DNA of 64,000 nt from Dethiosulfovibrio peptidovorans DSM 11002 (GTDB lineage: Bacteria; Synergistota; Synergistia; Synergistales; Dethiosulfovibrionaceae): positions 560,001 through 624,000 of the forward strand of contig NZ_ABTR02000001.1 of assembly GCF_000172975.1 (NCBI RefSeq). The letters run 5' to 3'. A model generated the notes under the pieces. It saw only the letters and a list, made by a program, of their open reading frames with translations, was not told where the DNA came from and did no database searches. This document shows, piece by piece, positions 51,169 to 60,212 of the stretch. Positions within the stretch are counted from its first letter, which is position 1. Every line of letters starts with the position of its first letter. The translations under genes and the position numbers were made by a program.

Positions 51169-51609
51169 TCACCCTCTCTCGAAACGCAAGGTGGCCCTTA
51201 GGGTAGTTCCCTCTCCGAGAGCCGTCTCTATGTCGAGCTCGTCCGAGTTTCTCTTTATGTTGGGCAAGCCCATCCCCGCCCCGAACCCGAGCTCTCTGAT
51301 CCTGTCCGAGGCGGTGGAGTAGCCTTCTTGCATGGCCAGATCGATGTCGGCGATCCCGGGGCCGTGATCCACCGCCTCTATCACCAGGCTATCGGAGGAT
51401 ATGGAGGCCTTTATGACCCCTCCTCCGGCGTGGATCATCACGTTCATCTCCGCCTCGTAGACCACCACGGAGGCCCGCCTCGTGACGTCCGACGGTATAC
51501 CCAGCATCTTCAAAGTGCCCTTCAACTTCGTAGAGGCCTCTCCGACCTCCAGAAAGCTGTCGCCCTTGACGACGTATTCTTCGACATAGACCTCCGTCAT
51601 CTGGGACAT
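51169..51609 (-). CDS. RsbW-like anti-sigma-type serine kinase
   Basis: 146-aa GHKL-fold ATPase of the anti-sigma-factor type. RRASVVVYEAEMNVMIHA holds the N-box Glu/Asn, VDHGPGIADI the G1 box, and GFGAGMGLPNIKRNSDEL the G2/ATP lid. RsbW-type proteins phosphorylate an anti-anti-sigma partner or capture a sigma factor. No STAS partner is adjacent, so its client may be the Fe-S sensor itself or a DRTGG protein. Overlaps the preceding DRTGG gene by 13 nt. Confidence 0.85.
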   Translation of the reverse strand: MSQMTEVYVEEYVVKGDSFLEVGEASTKLKGTLKMLGIPSDVTRRASVVVYEAEMNVMIHAGGGVIKASISSDSLVIEAVDHGPGIADIDLAMQEGYSTASDRIRELGFGAGMGLPNIKRNSDELDIETALGEGTTLRATLRFERG

Positions 51610-51965
51610 CGCCTCTCTATCTCGCAGGGCAACATCCCCTCCCTGAAGAGGATTCCACAGGTCTCGAACATGCTCTTATAGGAGAGCAAAACGGGCATAT
51701 TCAAAGAGGAAGCCAGCTCCACAGCCTCTTTCTGTGGATACTTTCCCCTGACGAAAACTACCGCAGGAATGTCCAGCATCTGGGCGGTCCTGACTATCTG
51801 TATGTTGGTAAGGCCGGTCAGCAGAAGCGATCCCGGGACGGCAAAGGCCAGGACATCGCTCATCAGGTCGGCACCGTAGACCCTCTCGACCTCCAGCCTC
51901 TCCAACAGATCGTCTCCGTAGAGGACGTCCGCCTCTATATGCCTGACAACCTCGAGCAAGTTCAT
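51597..51965 (-). CDS. DRTGG-domain protein (first copy)
   Basis: 122-aa DRTGG-type protein: EADVLYGDDLLERLEVERVYGADLMSDVLAFA, then LLLTGLTNIQIVRTAQMLDIPAVVFVRGK. Its C terminus carries three Cys (CGILFREGMLPCEIERRCPR), unlike the second copy, and might contact an Fe-S partner; that is inference. First of the signalling genes, 4 bp after the nitroreductase stop. Confidence 0.75.
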   Translation of the reverse strand: MNLLEVVRHIEADVLYGDDLLERLEVERVYGADLMSDVLAFAVPGSLLLTGLTNIQIVRTAQMLDIPAVVFVRGKYPQKEAVELASSLNMPVLLSYKSMFETCGILFREGMLPCEIERRCPR

Positions 51966-51969
51966 GAGG

Positions 51970-52494
51970 CTACCACCGTTCCAGGTGAAGCCTGTCTCCC
52001 GGATCGCCGCTATGGGGCCTCTTGCTCTCGGCGGGATAACCCACGGAGGCCAGTCCCATTACCGGCACGTTGCCCGGAACTCCCAGAATCTCCTGGATTC
52101 GGGTCCCTCCGTCGGAAAGATGACATACCCCCAGCCACACCGCTCCAAGCCCCAGGGCCCGAGCGCCTATCAACAGGTTCTCCATGGCAGCGGCACAGTC
52201 CTGCTCCCAGTAGCGACGGGACAGATCGGTCTTCTCCGTATCGGCACAGATCGCCACGGCCAGAGGAGCCTTGGCCAGCATGGCTCCGTAGGGGTGAACT
52301 TTCGACAGATCCTCCAGTGTTCCTCTGTCCTTTATAACTACGAAATGGGTCGGCCTGCCGTTTCCGGCACTGGGAGCCGCGGCGGCACAGCGAACCAGGA
52401 GGTCTACCTTGTCATCCTCTACGGGTCTGTCCTCGTAGCTCCTGATGCTTCTCCTTGCAAGAATGGCCTCCACTACCTTGTTGTCCATCTCCAT
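51970..52494 (-). CDS. Nitroreductase-family flavoprotein
   Basis: 174-aa FMN oxidoreductase. ILARRSIRSYEDRPVEDD is the N-terminal flavin motif; AAAAPSAGNGRPTHFVVI and LGLGAVWLGVCHL are the other family segments. Substrate unknown. GGAGG 7 nt before ATG. Tightly packed between udg and the DRTGG gene, so it is expressed with the hydrogenase-like cluster and might provide or use its reductant. Confidence 0.92.
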   Translation of the reverse strand: MEMDNKVVEAILARRSIRSYEDRPVEDDKVDLLVRCAAAAPSAGNGRPTHFVVIKDRGTLEDLSKVHPYGAMLAKAPLAVAICADTEKTDLSRRYWEQDCAAAMENLLIGARALGLGAVWLGVCHLSDGGTRIQEILGVPGNVPVMGLASVGYPAESKRPHSGDPGDRLHLERW

Positions 52495-52509
52495 GGTGAT
52501 ACCTCCTGT

Positions 52510-53097
52510 TCAACTTGTGTTTCTCACGAAATCGACGAGAGTCCTCAGATCCTCCAGAGTGGAGCTGACCGGACTCCCTTCCTCTCTGGAACGATTGCGC
52601 AACAGATAGGCGGGGTGGAATATGGGCCTGATTGTCAGATCCATACCGCCCAATCTGCCATGGTGAAAGCGACCTCTCAGGGTCGAAATTCCTTCTTTTG
52701 TGTCAATGATCGTCTGGGAGGGGACATTCCCCACGGTCACCACCACCTGCGGCCGGAGAAGGCCTACGATATCCTCCAGCCACTGGAGACAGGCCCTGAT
52801 CTCCCCTTTTTTGGGATTCCTGTTTCCAGGAGGACGACAGTGGACGATGTTGGATATGAACAGATCCTCCCGTCTAAGCCCCGCCTCGGCCATGAGATCG
52901 GAGAGAAAACGGCCGGAACGGCCCACGAAAGGTCGCCCCGTAGAGTCCTCCTCCGCCCCTGGCGCCTCTCCCACCAACAGAACAGGGCTATCCTCCGGGC
53001 CCTCTCCGAAGACCGCGTTGTTCCTGGTCTCCCAAAGGGAACATCCACGGCATGTCCCTACGGCCTCCCTCAGCTTCGACCAGCTCAAATCAACCAC
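52510..53097 (-). CDS. Uracil-DNA glycosylase, family 4 type
   Basis: 195-aa Fe-S uracil-DNA glycosylase removing uracil from DNA. Motif A GEAPGAEEDSTGRPFVGRSG, the cluster Cys in CRGCSL and HCRPPGNRNPKKGEIRAC, and the C-terminal FHPAYLLRN motif are intact. GTG start overlapping the SMR gene by 8 nt. Confidence 0.93.
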   Translation of the reverse strand: MVDLSWSKLREAVGTCRGCSLWETRNNAVFGEGPEDSPVLLVGEAPGAEEDSTGRPFVGRSGRFLSDLMAEAGLRREDLFISNIVHCRPPGNRNPKKGEIRACLQWLEDIVGLLRPQVVVTVGNVPSQTIIDTKEGISTLRGRFHHGRLGGMDLTIRPIFHPAYLLRNRSREEGSPVSSTLEDLRTLVDFVRNTS

Positions 53098-53461
53098 CTA
53101 CCGAAAGAGCAGCCACCCCGAAAAGGATGGCCCCTATACCCAAAAGCTTCGACAGGCCCATCGACTCGCCGAACCAAAACACCGACACGGCCAGAACCAA
53201 AACGTAGACCATGGCGGACATCAGAGGGTATGCCACAGACAGGTCCACCCTTGAAAGAGCGGCGCTCATGAAGATAAAGGAGACCCCGAAAAGCAACACT
53301 CCCACTATCGCCCAAGGGTTAGAGACTATCTGAAACAAGGCCCTCAAGGCCCCACCGTCCATCAGATCCCCTCTTCGGCCGAACCCCACCTTCATCATAG
53401 AGCTACCGGCGGCGTTGGTTAAGGCCGAGCCGAGTATCAATACAAAACCGAGTCTATCCAT
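53090..53461 (-). CDS. Small EmrE/EamA-like four-helix transporter, possible ArnE/ArnF-type flippase
   Basis: 123-aa membrane protein with four helices (residues ~3-22, ~45-65, ~70-93, ~97-119), the size of one SMR or ArnE/ArnF subunit. SALTNAAGSSMMKVGF at helix 1 and LSRVDLSVAYPLMSAMVYVLVLA at helix 3 fit the DMT superfamily. The Glu of EmrE is not at the expected place. Divergent from arnT, so a role in flipping undecaprenyl-phosphate-Ara4N is a reasonable guess. ATG 53461 follows GGGGAGAGGAG. Confidence 0.7.
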   Translation of the reverse strand: MDRLGFVLILGSALTNAAGSSMMKVGFGRRGDLMDGGALRALFQIVSNPWAIVGVLLFGVSFIFMSAALSRVDLSVAYPLMSAMVYVLVLAVSVFWFGESMGLSKLLGIGAILFGVAALSVGG

Positions 53462-53494
53462 CGGACAACTCCTCTCCCCTCGGATCGTCGAAAA

Positions 53495-53523
53495 TTGCAA
53501 AAAACCTCGAGACCGTATATTAT
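53495..53523 (+). promoter_or_regulatory. Promoter of the arn operon
   Basis: TTGCAA (53495-53500), 17-bp spacer, TATTAT (53518-53523), about 74 bp before the arnT start. On the opposite strand TATAAT (complement at 53545-53550) could be the -10 of the divergent SMR operon. No PmrA-type direct repeat is obvious. Confidence 0.6.
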
Positions 53524-53596
53524 CGCCAAAGTCGTCTTTTCCATTATACACGGGGACATAAAACAACTGAAACGGTGGTTGGAGGAATGATATTCT

Positions 53597-55237
53597 ATGT
53601 TCAAATCTGACGTGAGAAACGGAATACTCCTTTTCATGCTTTCCGGGGTCATGTTCTTTTCTCTTCTGGGAGGACACGGCCTGCTGGAACCCGACGAGGG
53701 GCGCTACAGCGAGATCCCCAGAGAGATGATCGAGTCGGGAGACTACGTCACACCCAGGCTCAACGGAGTGCTATATTTCGAGAAGCCGGTGCTACATTAC
53801 TGGCTGACGGCATCGGCCTTCTCCGTTTTCGGCCAAAACGAGTTCGCCTCTCGGTTCTGGCCTGCCCTGCTCGGGATTCTGGGGGTCCTCTCGACCTACG
53901 CTATGGGGTCGACGCTCTACGGCAAAAAATGCGGATTACTGGCAGGGACGATTCTGTCCTCCTCGCTGCTTTACTACGCCACAGCTCAGATCAACCTGAC
54001 CGACATGCCCCTCAGCGTCTTCGTGACCCTTGCCATGACCGGGTTCGTACTCGCCCTTCGAGGGAACAGACGATGGTTGATACTGTTCTATCTGGCCATG
54101 GGGGCAGCGGTGCTGACGAAAGGGCTCGTAGGCATAGTCCTTCCCTGCGGTGCCATACTCATGTACATACTGTGGACCAGAAGATGGTCCACAGTAACCT
54201 ATTCTCTGTACCTTCCAGGCATCGCTCTCTTTCTGGCGGTAACCGTTCCGTGGTTCAAGGCGGTCTGCGACGCAAATCCCGATTTCTTTCATTTTTTCTT
54301 TATACAGGAGCATTTCCTGAGATACACGACCAGGCTTCACCACAGATACGAGCCTTTCTGGTACTTCATCCCCATACTGATATTGGCGACCGTGCCATGG
54401 ACGGGCTTCCTGGTGCCCTCGAGAAAAAAATCGATGGAAGAAAACGGCCAGACAGCTCTGATGATCTGCTGGTTCGCCTTCGTGTTCCTCTTTTTCTCAG
54501 CCTCTAGCTCCAAATTGGTGCCCTACATGGTGCCGGCCCTTCCGCCTCTGGCCATACTGATAAGCGCCAGAGCGATCTCGTGGACGAATGAGGGGAATCT
54601 GAGATCTCTAAAGACCGCCCTGGCCTGGACCTCCACGATAACGATCCCTCTTGGAACAGCCTTGGTAGCCTATCCCTTTCTCCAGGACGACCTTCCCCGT
54701 GATATCATGGTTGGTCAACTGGTCCACAAAGGGATAATATTGCTTTTGGGTACCGTTGCCGCCTGGATCTTCGCTTCCAGAAAAAACCTGGAGAAGACCG
54801 TTATATGCCTCGCCGTCACAGGGGTAATATGGACAGGGTCCTTCAAGACGGGATTCTCCCTGTACGACCGGATAAACTCGGCCAGGGACCTGGCTATGCT
54901 GATAAAGCCCCATATCGAGGAAGGAGACGTAATGGCGCAGTACGGCCAATACCTCCAGGGCATAACCTTCTACCTCGAGAGGAGAAACGTGTTGGTCGAC
55001 TACGAGGGAGAACTGGCTTTCGGGGCATCCAGGGAAAGAGATCCCCGATGGTTCATCGACCTTCCCCAGTTGACCCGGCTCTGGAAAGGCGACGACAGGG
55101 TTTTTCTGATCGCTAAAAAAGAGAGCTACGACGGCACCCTGAAGGACAGGCTAGAACCGATCTACGTCCTGGGAACCGACTGTGAGGGCGACAACGTCGT
55201 TATATCCAACAGAAAGACAGAGGAGGCACCAAGATGA
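53597..55237 (+). CDS. arnT: Lipid A 4-amino-4-deoxy-L-arabinose transferase (ArnT-like)
   Basis: 546-aa GT83/PMT-type glycosyltransferase with about 12 membrane helices, moving L-Ara4N from undecaprenyl phosphate to lipid A on the periplasmic face. LLEPDEGRYSEIPREMIESGDYVTPRLNG near residue 34 holds the conserved Asp/Glu pair, and LYFEKPVLHYW follows. Start ATG 53597 is 11 nt after GGAGG; an earlier ATG is out of frame and stops at once. First gene of the arn operon; overlaps arnB by 4 nt. Confidence 0.9.
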   Translation: MFKSDVRNGILLFMLSGVMFFSLLGGHGLLEPDEGRYSEIPREMIESGDYVTPRLNGVLYFEKPVLHYWLTASAFSVFGQNEFASRFWPALLGILGVLSTYAMGSTLYGKKCGLLAGTILSSSLLYYATAQINLTDMPLSVFVTLAMTGFVLALRGNRRWLILFYLAMGAAVLTKGLVGIVLPCGAILMYILWTRRWSTVTYSLYLPGIALFLAVTVPWFKAVCDANPDFFHFFFIQEHFLRYTTRLHHRYEPFWYFIPILILATVPWTGFLVPSRKKSMEENGQTALMICWFAFVFLFFSASSSKLVPYMVPALPPLAILISARAISWTNEGNLRSLKTALAWTSTITIPLGTALVAYPFLQDDLPRDIMVGQLVHKGIILLLGTVAAWIFASRKNLEKTVICLAVTGVIWTGSFKTGFSLYDRINSARDLAMLIKPHIEEGDVMAQYGQYLQGITFYLERRNVLVDYEGELAFGASRERDPRWFIDLPQLTRLWKGDDRVFLIAKKESYDGTLKDRLEPIYVLGTDCEGDNVVISNRKTEEAPR

Positions 55238-56406
55238 GAGATTCCTTTCTTCCCTTCGCCCGTCCCGACGTGGACGAGGCATCTATAGAGGACGTATGCG
55301 ACTCCATAAGATCCGGATGGCTGACCACCGGACCGAAGACTGTAGAATTCGAGAGGGAGTTCGCCGAGAAGGTAGAGGCCACCCACGCCATGGCGGTGAG
55401 CTCCGCCACGTCGGGGCTGCATCTGGCATTTCTGGCCTTAGGGATCGGACCGGGAGACGAGGTGATAACCACTCCCATGACCTTCGTGGCAACGGTCAAC
55501 GCCGCCATATGGACCGGAGCTAAACCGGTACTGGCTGACATAGACTCGAAGACCCTGAACGTGAGGCCCGAGCTCATGGAAAAGCTCGTCAACGAGAGGA
55601 CCAAGGCCCTGATCCCGGTCCACTTCGCCGGACGCCCCTGCGACATGGATCCCATAGAGGACCTGGCTTCCAGACACGGTCTGGCGGTGGTGGAGGACGC
55701 GGCCCACGGCCTGGGAGCTTTCTACAGAGGACGCCCGATAGGGTCGGACAGAGGGTCCAGACGATGCTCGGTGTTCAGCTTTCACCCTACGAAAAACATC
55801 ACCACCGGAGAGGGCGGTATGGTATGCACCTCCGACGAGGACCTGGCTGAGAGGATATCGGTCCTGAGACAGCACGGAATGAGCAAGGGAGCCTGGAACC
55901 GCTACGCCGCAAAGGGGACCCCTCACTACGACGTCCTGTTCCCGGGATACAAGGCCAACATGATGGACATACAGGCGGCCATAGGCAGAGGACAGCTCCG
56001 TCGTCTCGACCAATTCAACCGCCGAAGACGTGAGATAGTCGCCAAGTACATGATCGAGCTATCGGACCAACCAGGGTTGATACTGCCCCAGCCTCAATCG
56101 GACGACACCCTCCACAGCTGGCACATATTCACCCCCTTCGTGGACGTGGACGTACTCGACATAGACAGGGACGGCTTCATGGCGGCCATGAGGGAGCTCA
56201 ATATCGGCACGGCCCTGCACTACCAGGCCTTGCATCTGTTCTCTCACTACAGGGACAATTACGGATGGGAGAGGGGCGACTTCCCAGAGGCGGAATACGT
56301 CTCGGATAGAATAGTATCCCTCCCTCTGTTTCCTGCCATGAGCAATTCCGACGTGGACGACGTCATAAAAGGGGTTCGATTCGTTCTGAGGTCCCATCTA
56401 AGATGA
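55234..56406 (+). CDS. arnB: UDP-4-amino-4-deoxy-L-arabinose-oxoglutarate aminotransferase
   Basis: 390-aa DegT-family PLP enzyme converting the UDP-4-keto pentose to UDP-L-Ara4N with glutamate as donor. PLP lysine near residue 187 in FSFHPTKNITTGEGG, SSATSGLHLAFLAL cup, VVEDAAHGLGAFY. Its operon place between arnT and arnC assigns the substrate. ATGA overlaps at both ends. Confidence 0.93.
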   Translation: MRDSFLPFARPDVDEASIEDVCDSIRSGWLTTGPKTVEFEREFAEKVEATHAMAVSSATSGLHLAFLALGIGPGDEVITTPMTFVATVNAAIWTGAKPVLADIDSKTLNVRPELMEKLVNERTKALIPVHFAGRPCDMDPIEDLASRHGLAVVEDAAHGLGAFYRGRPIGSDRGSRRCSVFSFHPTKNITTGEGGMVCTSDEDLAERISVLRQHGMSKGAWNRYAAKGTPHYDVLFPGYKANMMDIQAAIGRGQLRRLDQFNRRRREIVAKYMIELSDQPGLILPQPQSDDTLHSWHIFTPFVDVDVLDIDRDGFMAAMRELNIGTALHYQALHLFSHYRDNYGWERGDFPEAEYVSDRIVSLPLFPAMSNSDVDDVIKGVRFVLRSHLR

Positions 56407-57344
56407 CCCCGGAGCTATCGATCGTCGTTCCCGTCTACAACGAAGAGGAATCCCTGCCGGAGCTGTTCAGGCGAGTCCTTCCGGTCCTGGATGGCTTGTC
56501 CAGATCCTACGAGCTGATACTGGTTGACGACGGCAGCAGGGACAGATCCCTTGCTCTATCCCTTAAGTTCAGGGAAAAAAGGGAGGATCGGGTCAAGGTG
56601 GTGGAGTTGAACGGCAACTTCGGCCAGCACATGGCCATAATAGCCGGGTTCTCCATCTCCAGAGGAAGGATGGTGATAACCATGGATGCCGACCTGCAGA
56701 ATCCCCCTGAAGAGATACCCCGTATAGTGGCTGCCATGGAAAGAGGACACGACATGGTAGGCACTATAAGGAAATTTAGACAGGATCCCCTGTTTCGCAA
56801 GGCCGCCTCGAAAATGGTAAACACCGTGACCAACAGGATCACCGGCCTCAGGCTTCACGACTACGGATGTATGTTGAGAGGCTACGATAGGCGTATCGTA
56901 GACCTCATATTGCTATGCCGGGAGACCACGACCTTCATACCGGCTCTGGGACAGAAGTTCGCCGTAAACCCGGTGGAGATAACGGTCAGACACTCGGAGA
57001 GAGCAAAAGGGGAATCCAAATACGGCCTGTTCAGGCTGATAAGGCTCAACTTCGACCTGATGACGGGCTTCTCCATCGCTCCCCTCCAGGCCGTGACGGT
57101 TACCGGCATGACCGTAGCGGCGATGAGCCTCCTCTTCACCGCCTTCCTGATCCTCAGAAGGATAATCGTAGGTCCCGAGGCGGAGGGACTCTTCACCCTG
57201 ATGGCGATAAACTTCTTTCTGATGGGGGTGACCATGATCTCCGTAGGCATAGGAGGAGAATACATAGGCCGAGTCTACCAAGAGGTAAGACAGAGACCTC
57301 GCTACGTCGTCAGACAGGTCTATCAGGAGGAGGAAGAACTATGA
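56403..57344 (+). CDS. arnC: Undecaprenyl-phosphate 4-deoxy-4-formamido-L-arabinose transferase
   Basis: 313-aa GT2 glycosyltransferase. VVPVYNEEESLPELF, LVDDGSRDRS and MDADLQNPPEEI hold the nucleotide- and metal-binding Asp residues. Two C-terminal membrane helices (~230-260 and ~268-290) anchor it to the inner membrane. It transfers formylated Ara4N to undecaprenyl phosphate. Confidence 0.93.
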   Translation: MTPELSIVVPVYNEEESLPELFRRVLPVLDGLSRSYELILVDDGSRDRSLALSLKFREKREDRVKVVELNGNFGQHMAIIAGFSISRGRMVITMDADLQNPPEEIPRIVAAMERGHDMVGTIRKFRQDPLFRKAASKMVNTVTNRITGLRLHDYGCMLRGYDRRIVDLILLCRETTTFIPALGQKFAVNPVEITVRHSERAKGESKYGLFRLIRLNFDLMTGFSIAPLQAVTVTGMTVAAMSLLFTAFLILRRIIVGPEAEGLFTLMAINFFLMGVTMISVGIGGEYIGRVYQEVRQRPRYVVRQVYQEEEEL

Positions 57345-58270
57345 GTAAACCGGCTATAGTGGTCTTCGCCTATAACGAGGTGGGATACCGCTGCCTGGAA
57401 ACCCTGTTCGACATGGAAGCCAACGTGGTGGCGGTAGTTACCTACACCGACGACCCCGACGAGGAAATATGGTTCCGATCGGTGGCCGAACTGGCCAGGA
57501 GCAGAGGTATAGAGCCCTTGCTCGACCTGGACCTGAAGGACCAGCAGAACGTAAAGACGATAAAGAAACTCAAGCCCAAGCTGATCTTCTCCTTTTACTA
57601 CCGCGACGTCATACCGGAGAAGATCCTCAAGATCGCAAAGCTGGGAGCCTACAACATGCACGGATCACTGCTGCCCCGCTACAGAGGAAGGGCCTGCGTC
57701 AACTGGGCCATACTGAACGGGGAGAAAGAGACTGGAGCGACGCTCCACCGCATGACCTCTAAGGTAGACAGAGGCGAGGTAATAGACCAGGAAGTCGTCA
57801 GGATCGAGGAAACCGATGGGGCCAAAGAGGTCTTCCTGAAGGTATGCGACGCGGCGGCGGAGATAGTGGCAAGGACCCTTCCTGAACTGGAGTCGGGCAG
57901 GGTCGTCGGAGCCGCTCAGGACGAGACCATGGCCACCGAGTTCGGAGGCAGGAGACCAGAGGACGGAATAATACGCTGGTCCAACGACAGCCGAAGGATA
58001 TACAACCTCATAAGGGCCGTGACCCATCCCTACCCCGGAGCCTACACCGACTACAGAGGCAAAAAGCTCTTCATCTGGTGGGGAAAACCCCAGGAAGGGA
58101 CCTCACTGGGGAAACCCGGCGAGGTGCTGTCGCTGGACCCCCTAACCGTGGCGACCGGACGGGGAAACCTCAGGGTACTGAGGGCCCAGCTGGATGGAGA
58201 GATCGAGATGGACGGACCGGACTTCGCCCGGAAAAACCTGAACGTAGGGACCCTGCTGGGACAGGACTAA
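57341..58270 (+). CDS. arnA: UDP-Ara4N formyltransferase (ArnA N-terminal-domain protein)
   Basis: 309-aa 10-formyltetrahydrofolate-dependent formyltransferase, equal to the N-terminal half of E. coli ArnA. MHGSLLPRYRGRACVNWAILNGEKETGATLH carries the catalytic Asn/His/Asp region. A C-terminal OB-like domain follows (~205-309). Here it is a separate gene from the decarboxylase, with 15 bp between. ATG 57341 overlaps the arnC stop as ATGA. Confidence 0.92.
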   Translation: MSKPAIVVFAYNEVGYRCLETLFDMEANVVAVVTYTDDPDEEIWFRSVAELARSRGIEPLLDLDLKDQQNVKTIKKLKPKLIFSFYYRDVIPEKILKIAKLGAYNMHGSLLPRYRGRACVNWAILNGEKETGATLHRMTSKVDRGEVIDQEVVRIEETDGAKEVFLKVCDAAAEIVARTLPELESGRVVGAAQDETMATEFGGRRPEDGIIRWSNDSRRIYNLIRAVTHPYPGAYTDYRGKKLFIWWGKPQEGTSLGKPGEVLSLDPLTVATGRGNLRVLRAQLDGEIEMDGPDFARKNLNVGTLLGQD

Positions 58271-58285
58271 AGACGGAGGAAAAAC

Positions 58286-59299
58286 ATGAACGTATTCTTG
58301 TTAGGAGCAAACGGCTTCATAGGATCCCATCTGATAGATAGGATACTGGAAAAGACCGACTGGACAGTGACGGCCTTTGACCTGAGAGACGACAACCTGA
58401 GAGGCTCGGACAACCCCAGGCTATCGATCAAACTGGGGGATCTCTACGAGGAGGATCGCTGGATAGAGGACGAGATAGCCCGCAGCGACGTGGTTATCCC
58501 TCTGGCCGGGATAGCCAAACCGGCCTATTACATAACCAACCCCCTTATGACCTTCGAACTGGACTTCGAACAGAACCTCAAGATAGTCCGGATGTGCGCC
58601 GAACACGGAATAAGGATTATCTTCCCCTCCACATCTGAGGTGTACGGCATGAGCACCGGAGACTGGCTTATGGAGGACGAGAGCCTGCTTATCCAGGGGC
58701 CGATAAAGAACAGCAGATGGATATACAGCTGCAGCAAACAGATGATGGACAGGGTCATAGCCGCCTACGGTCAGGAAAAGGGACTTCCCTACACCCTGTT
58801 CAGGCCCTTCAACTGGATAGGCCCCAGACTGGATACCTTCAGGGACGCAGAAAATAGAAAGGCCCGTTCCATAACCCAGATGATCTACGACGTCTCGGTC
58901 GGGCGACCGATAACGCTGGTCGACGGAGGAAGGCAGAGGCGAAGCTTTACCTACGTCACAGACGGGGTGGACGCCCTTATAGCCATAATAGCCGACGTAA
59001 AAAAGAGCGCCGACGGCGAGATCTTCAACATAGGAAATCCCGACAGCAACCACTCCATAAAGGGGCTGGCGGTTGCGGTGGTGGATGCGATGAAGGACTT
59101 CCCAAAATTTGCCGAGGCCGCTTCCAAGGCTACCTTCGTGGAGAAGGACTCGACCGAGTATTACGGCAGAGGCTACGAGGACGTACAGGACAGAAAACCG
59201 TCCATATCCAAGGCGGAGGAGCTGCTGGACTGGCACCCCCAGGTCGACTTCCACGAGGCGGTCAGAAGGACCGTGGCCTTCTATGCGGATCGCCCTTAA
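58286..59299 (+). CDS. arnA: UDP-glucuronate oxidative decarboxylase (ArnA C-terminal-domain protein)
   Basis: 337-aa short-chain dehydrogenase-fold enzyme, equal to the C-terminal half of ArnA, which oxidises and decarboxylates UDP-glucuronic acid to the 4-keto pentose. NAD motif GANGFIGSHL (8-17), PSTSEVYGM with catalytic Ser, YSCSKQMMDRV with the Tyr/Lys pair, RPFNWIGPRLD with the Arg that marks decarboxylation. First enzyme of Ara4N synthesis though fifth in the operon. Confidence 0.93.
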   Translation: MNVFLLGANGFIGSHLIDRILEKTDWTVTAFDLRDDNLRGSDNPRLSIKLGDLYEEDRWIEDEIARSDVVIPLAGIAKPAYYITNPLMTFELDFEQNLKIVRMCAEHGIRIIFPSTSEVYGMSTGDWLMEDESLLIQGPIKNSRWIYSCSKQMMDRVIAAYGQEKGLPYTLFRPFNWIGPRLDTFRDAENRKARSITQMIYDVSVGRPITLVDGGRQRRSFTYVTDGVDALIAIIADVKKSADGEIFNIGNPDSNHSIKGLAVAVVDAMKDFPKFAEAASKATFVEKDSTEYYGRGYEDVQDRKPSISKAEELLDWHPQVDFHEAVRRTVAFYADRP

Positions 59300-60212
59300 A
59301 GTCGACGTCGACACACTGAGGGGATACCTCGAGGGAGTTCCCCGTCTGCTGAGACTGATGGACCGAAGGGGAATAAGGGGATCGTTCTTCTTCTCCTTCG
59401 GACCGGACAACTCGGGCAAGGCGGTACGACGGATATTCAGAAAGGGATTCATATCCAAGATGGTCCGAACCAATGCGCCTGGGACCTACGGCCTCAAGAC
59501 CATGATGTACGGAACTCTGCTTCCGGCGCCCATGATAGTTCCCTCCGACCCCTCGATACTTAAAGAGGTCGCAAAGAGCGGCCAGGATACGGGGATACAC
59601 TCCTGGGATCACGTGAAGTGGCAGGACCGTCTGGACCACCTGTCGGAATCGGAGATAGAGTCTCTTCTTCGAAAAGCCGGGAATATGTACCGAAAGGTTC
59701 TAGGGACGCCGTCTCTCTGCTGCGCCGCTCCGGCCTGGAAGACCAATCTCGCCAGCCTTTCCGTGCAGGACCGGATGGGACTTCTCTATGCCAGCGACTC
59801 CAGAGGGAAAACTCCCTTTCTTCCGTCTCTGAGGGGGAGGGTTTTCAGAACTCCTCAGATACCCACGACCCTCCCCACCATGGACGAGATACTCGGAAGG
59901 GACGGCTGCACTGCCGACAACGTCAACGACATCTACATGTCGCTTTTGACGGAGGGGCTGAACGTACACACGGTCCACGCGGAGATGGAGGGCATGTCTA
60001 TGCTTTCCAAGCTGGACGAATTCGTGAAAAGGGCGAAATCCGACGGCACCGAGTTCGTTACCCTCAAGGAGGAGGCGGAGAAACTGAATAAAGAGGAACT
60101 TCCGATCTGCGAGATGAACCAAGGAGAGATCCCCGGCAGAGCCGGAGCGGTCTCGCTACAGGGGAGGGAGGTAGATAACCTTGAGGATAGGGGTCGATCT
60201 GGGAGGACATAA
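59283..60212 (+). CDS. arnD: 4-deoxy-4-formamido-L-arabinose-phosphoundecaprenol deformylase
   Basis: 309-aa polysaccharide-deacetylase-fold enzyme that deformylates the undecaprenyl-linked sugar so it can be flipped. LKVDVDTLRGYLEGVPRLL with metal Asp, GSFFFSFGPDNSGKA, GIHSWDHVKWQD with metal His, and HTVHAEMEG near the end. ATG 59283 overlaps the preceding gene by 17 nt. Confidence 0.93.
   Translation: MRIALKVDVDTLRGYLEGVPRLLRLMDRRGIRGSFFFSFGPDNSGKAVRRIFRKGFISKMVRTNAPGTYGLKTMMYGTLLPAPMIVPSDPSILKEVAKSGQDTGIHSWDHVKWQDRLDHLSESEIESLLRKAGNMYRKVLGTPSLCCAAPAWKTNLASLSVQDRMGLLYASDSRGKTPFLPSLRGRVFRTPQIPTTLPTMDEILGRDGCTADNVNDIYMSLLTEGLNVHTVHAEMEGMSMLSKLDEFVKRAKSDGTEFVTLKEEAEKLNKEELPICEMNQGEIPGRAGAVSLQGREVDNLEDRGRSGRT

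Noticed and set aside
56915..58270. Long reading of the ArnA formyltransferase gene into arnC
   Set aside because: The added part is an Arg/Gly/Asp-rich shadow of arnC; the ATGA overlap at 57341 gives the normal family N terminus.
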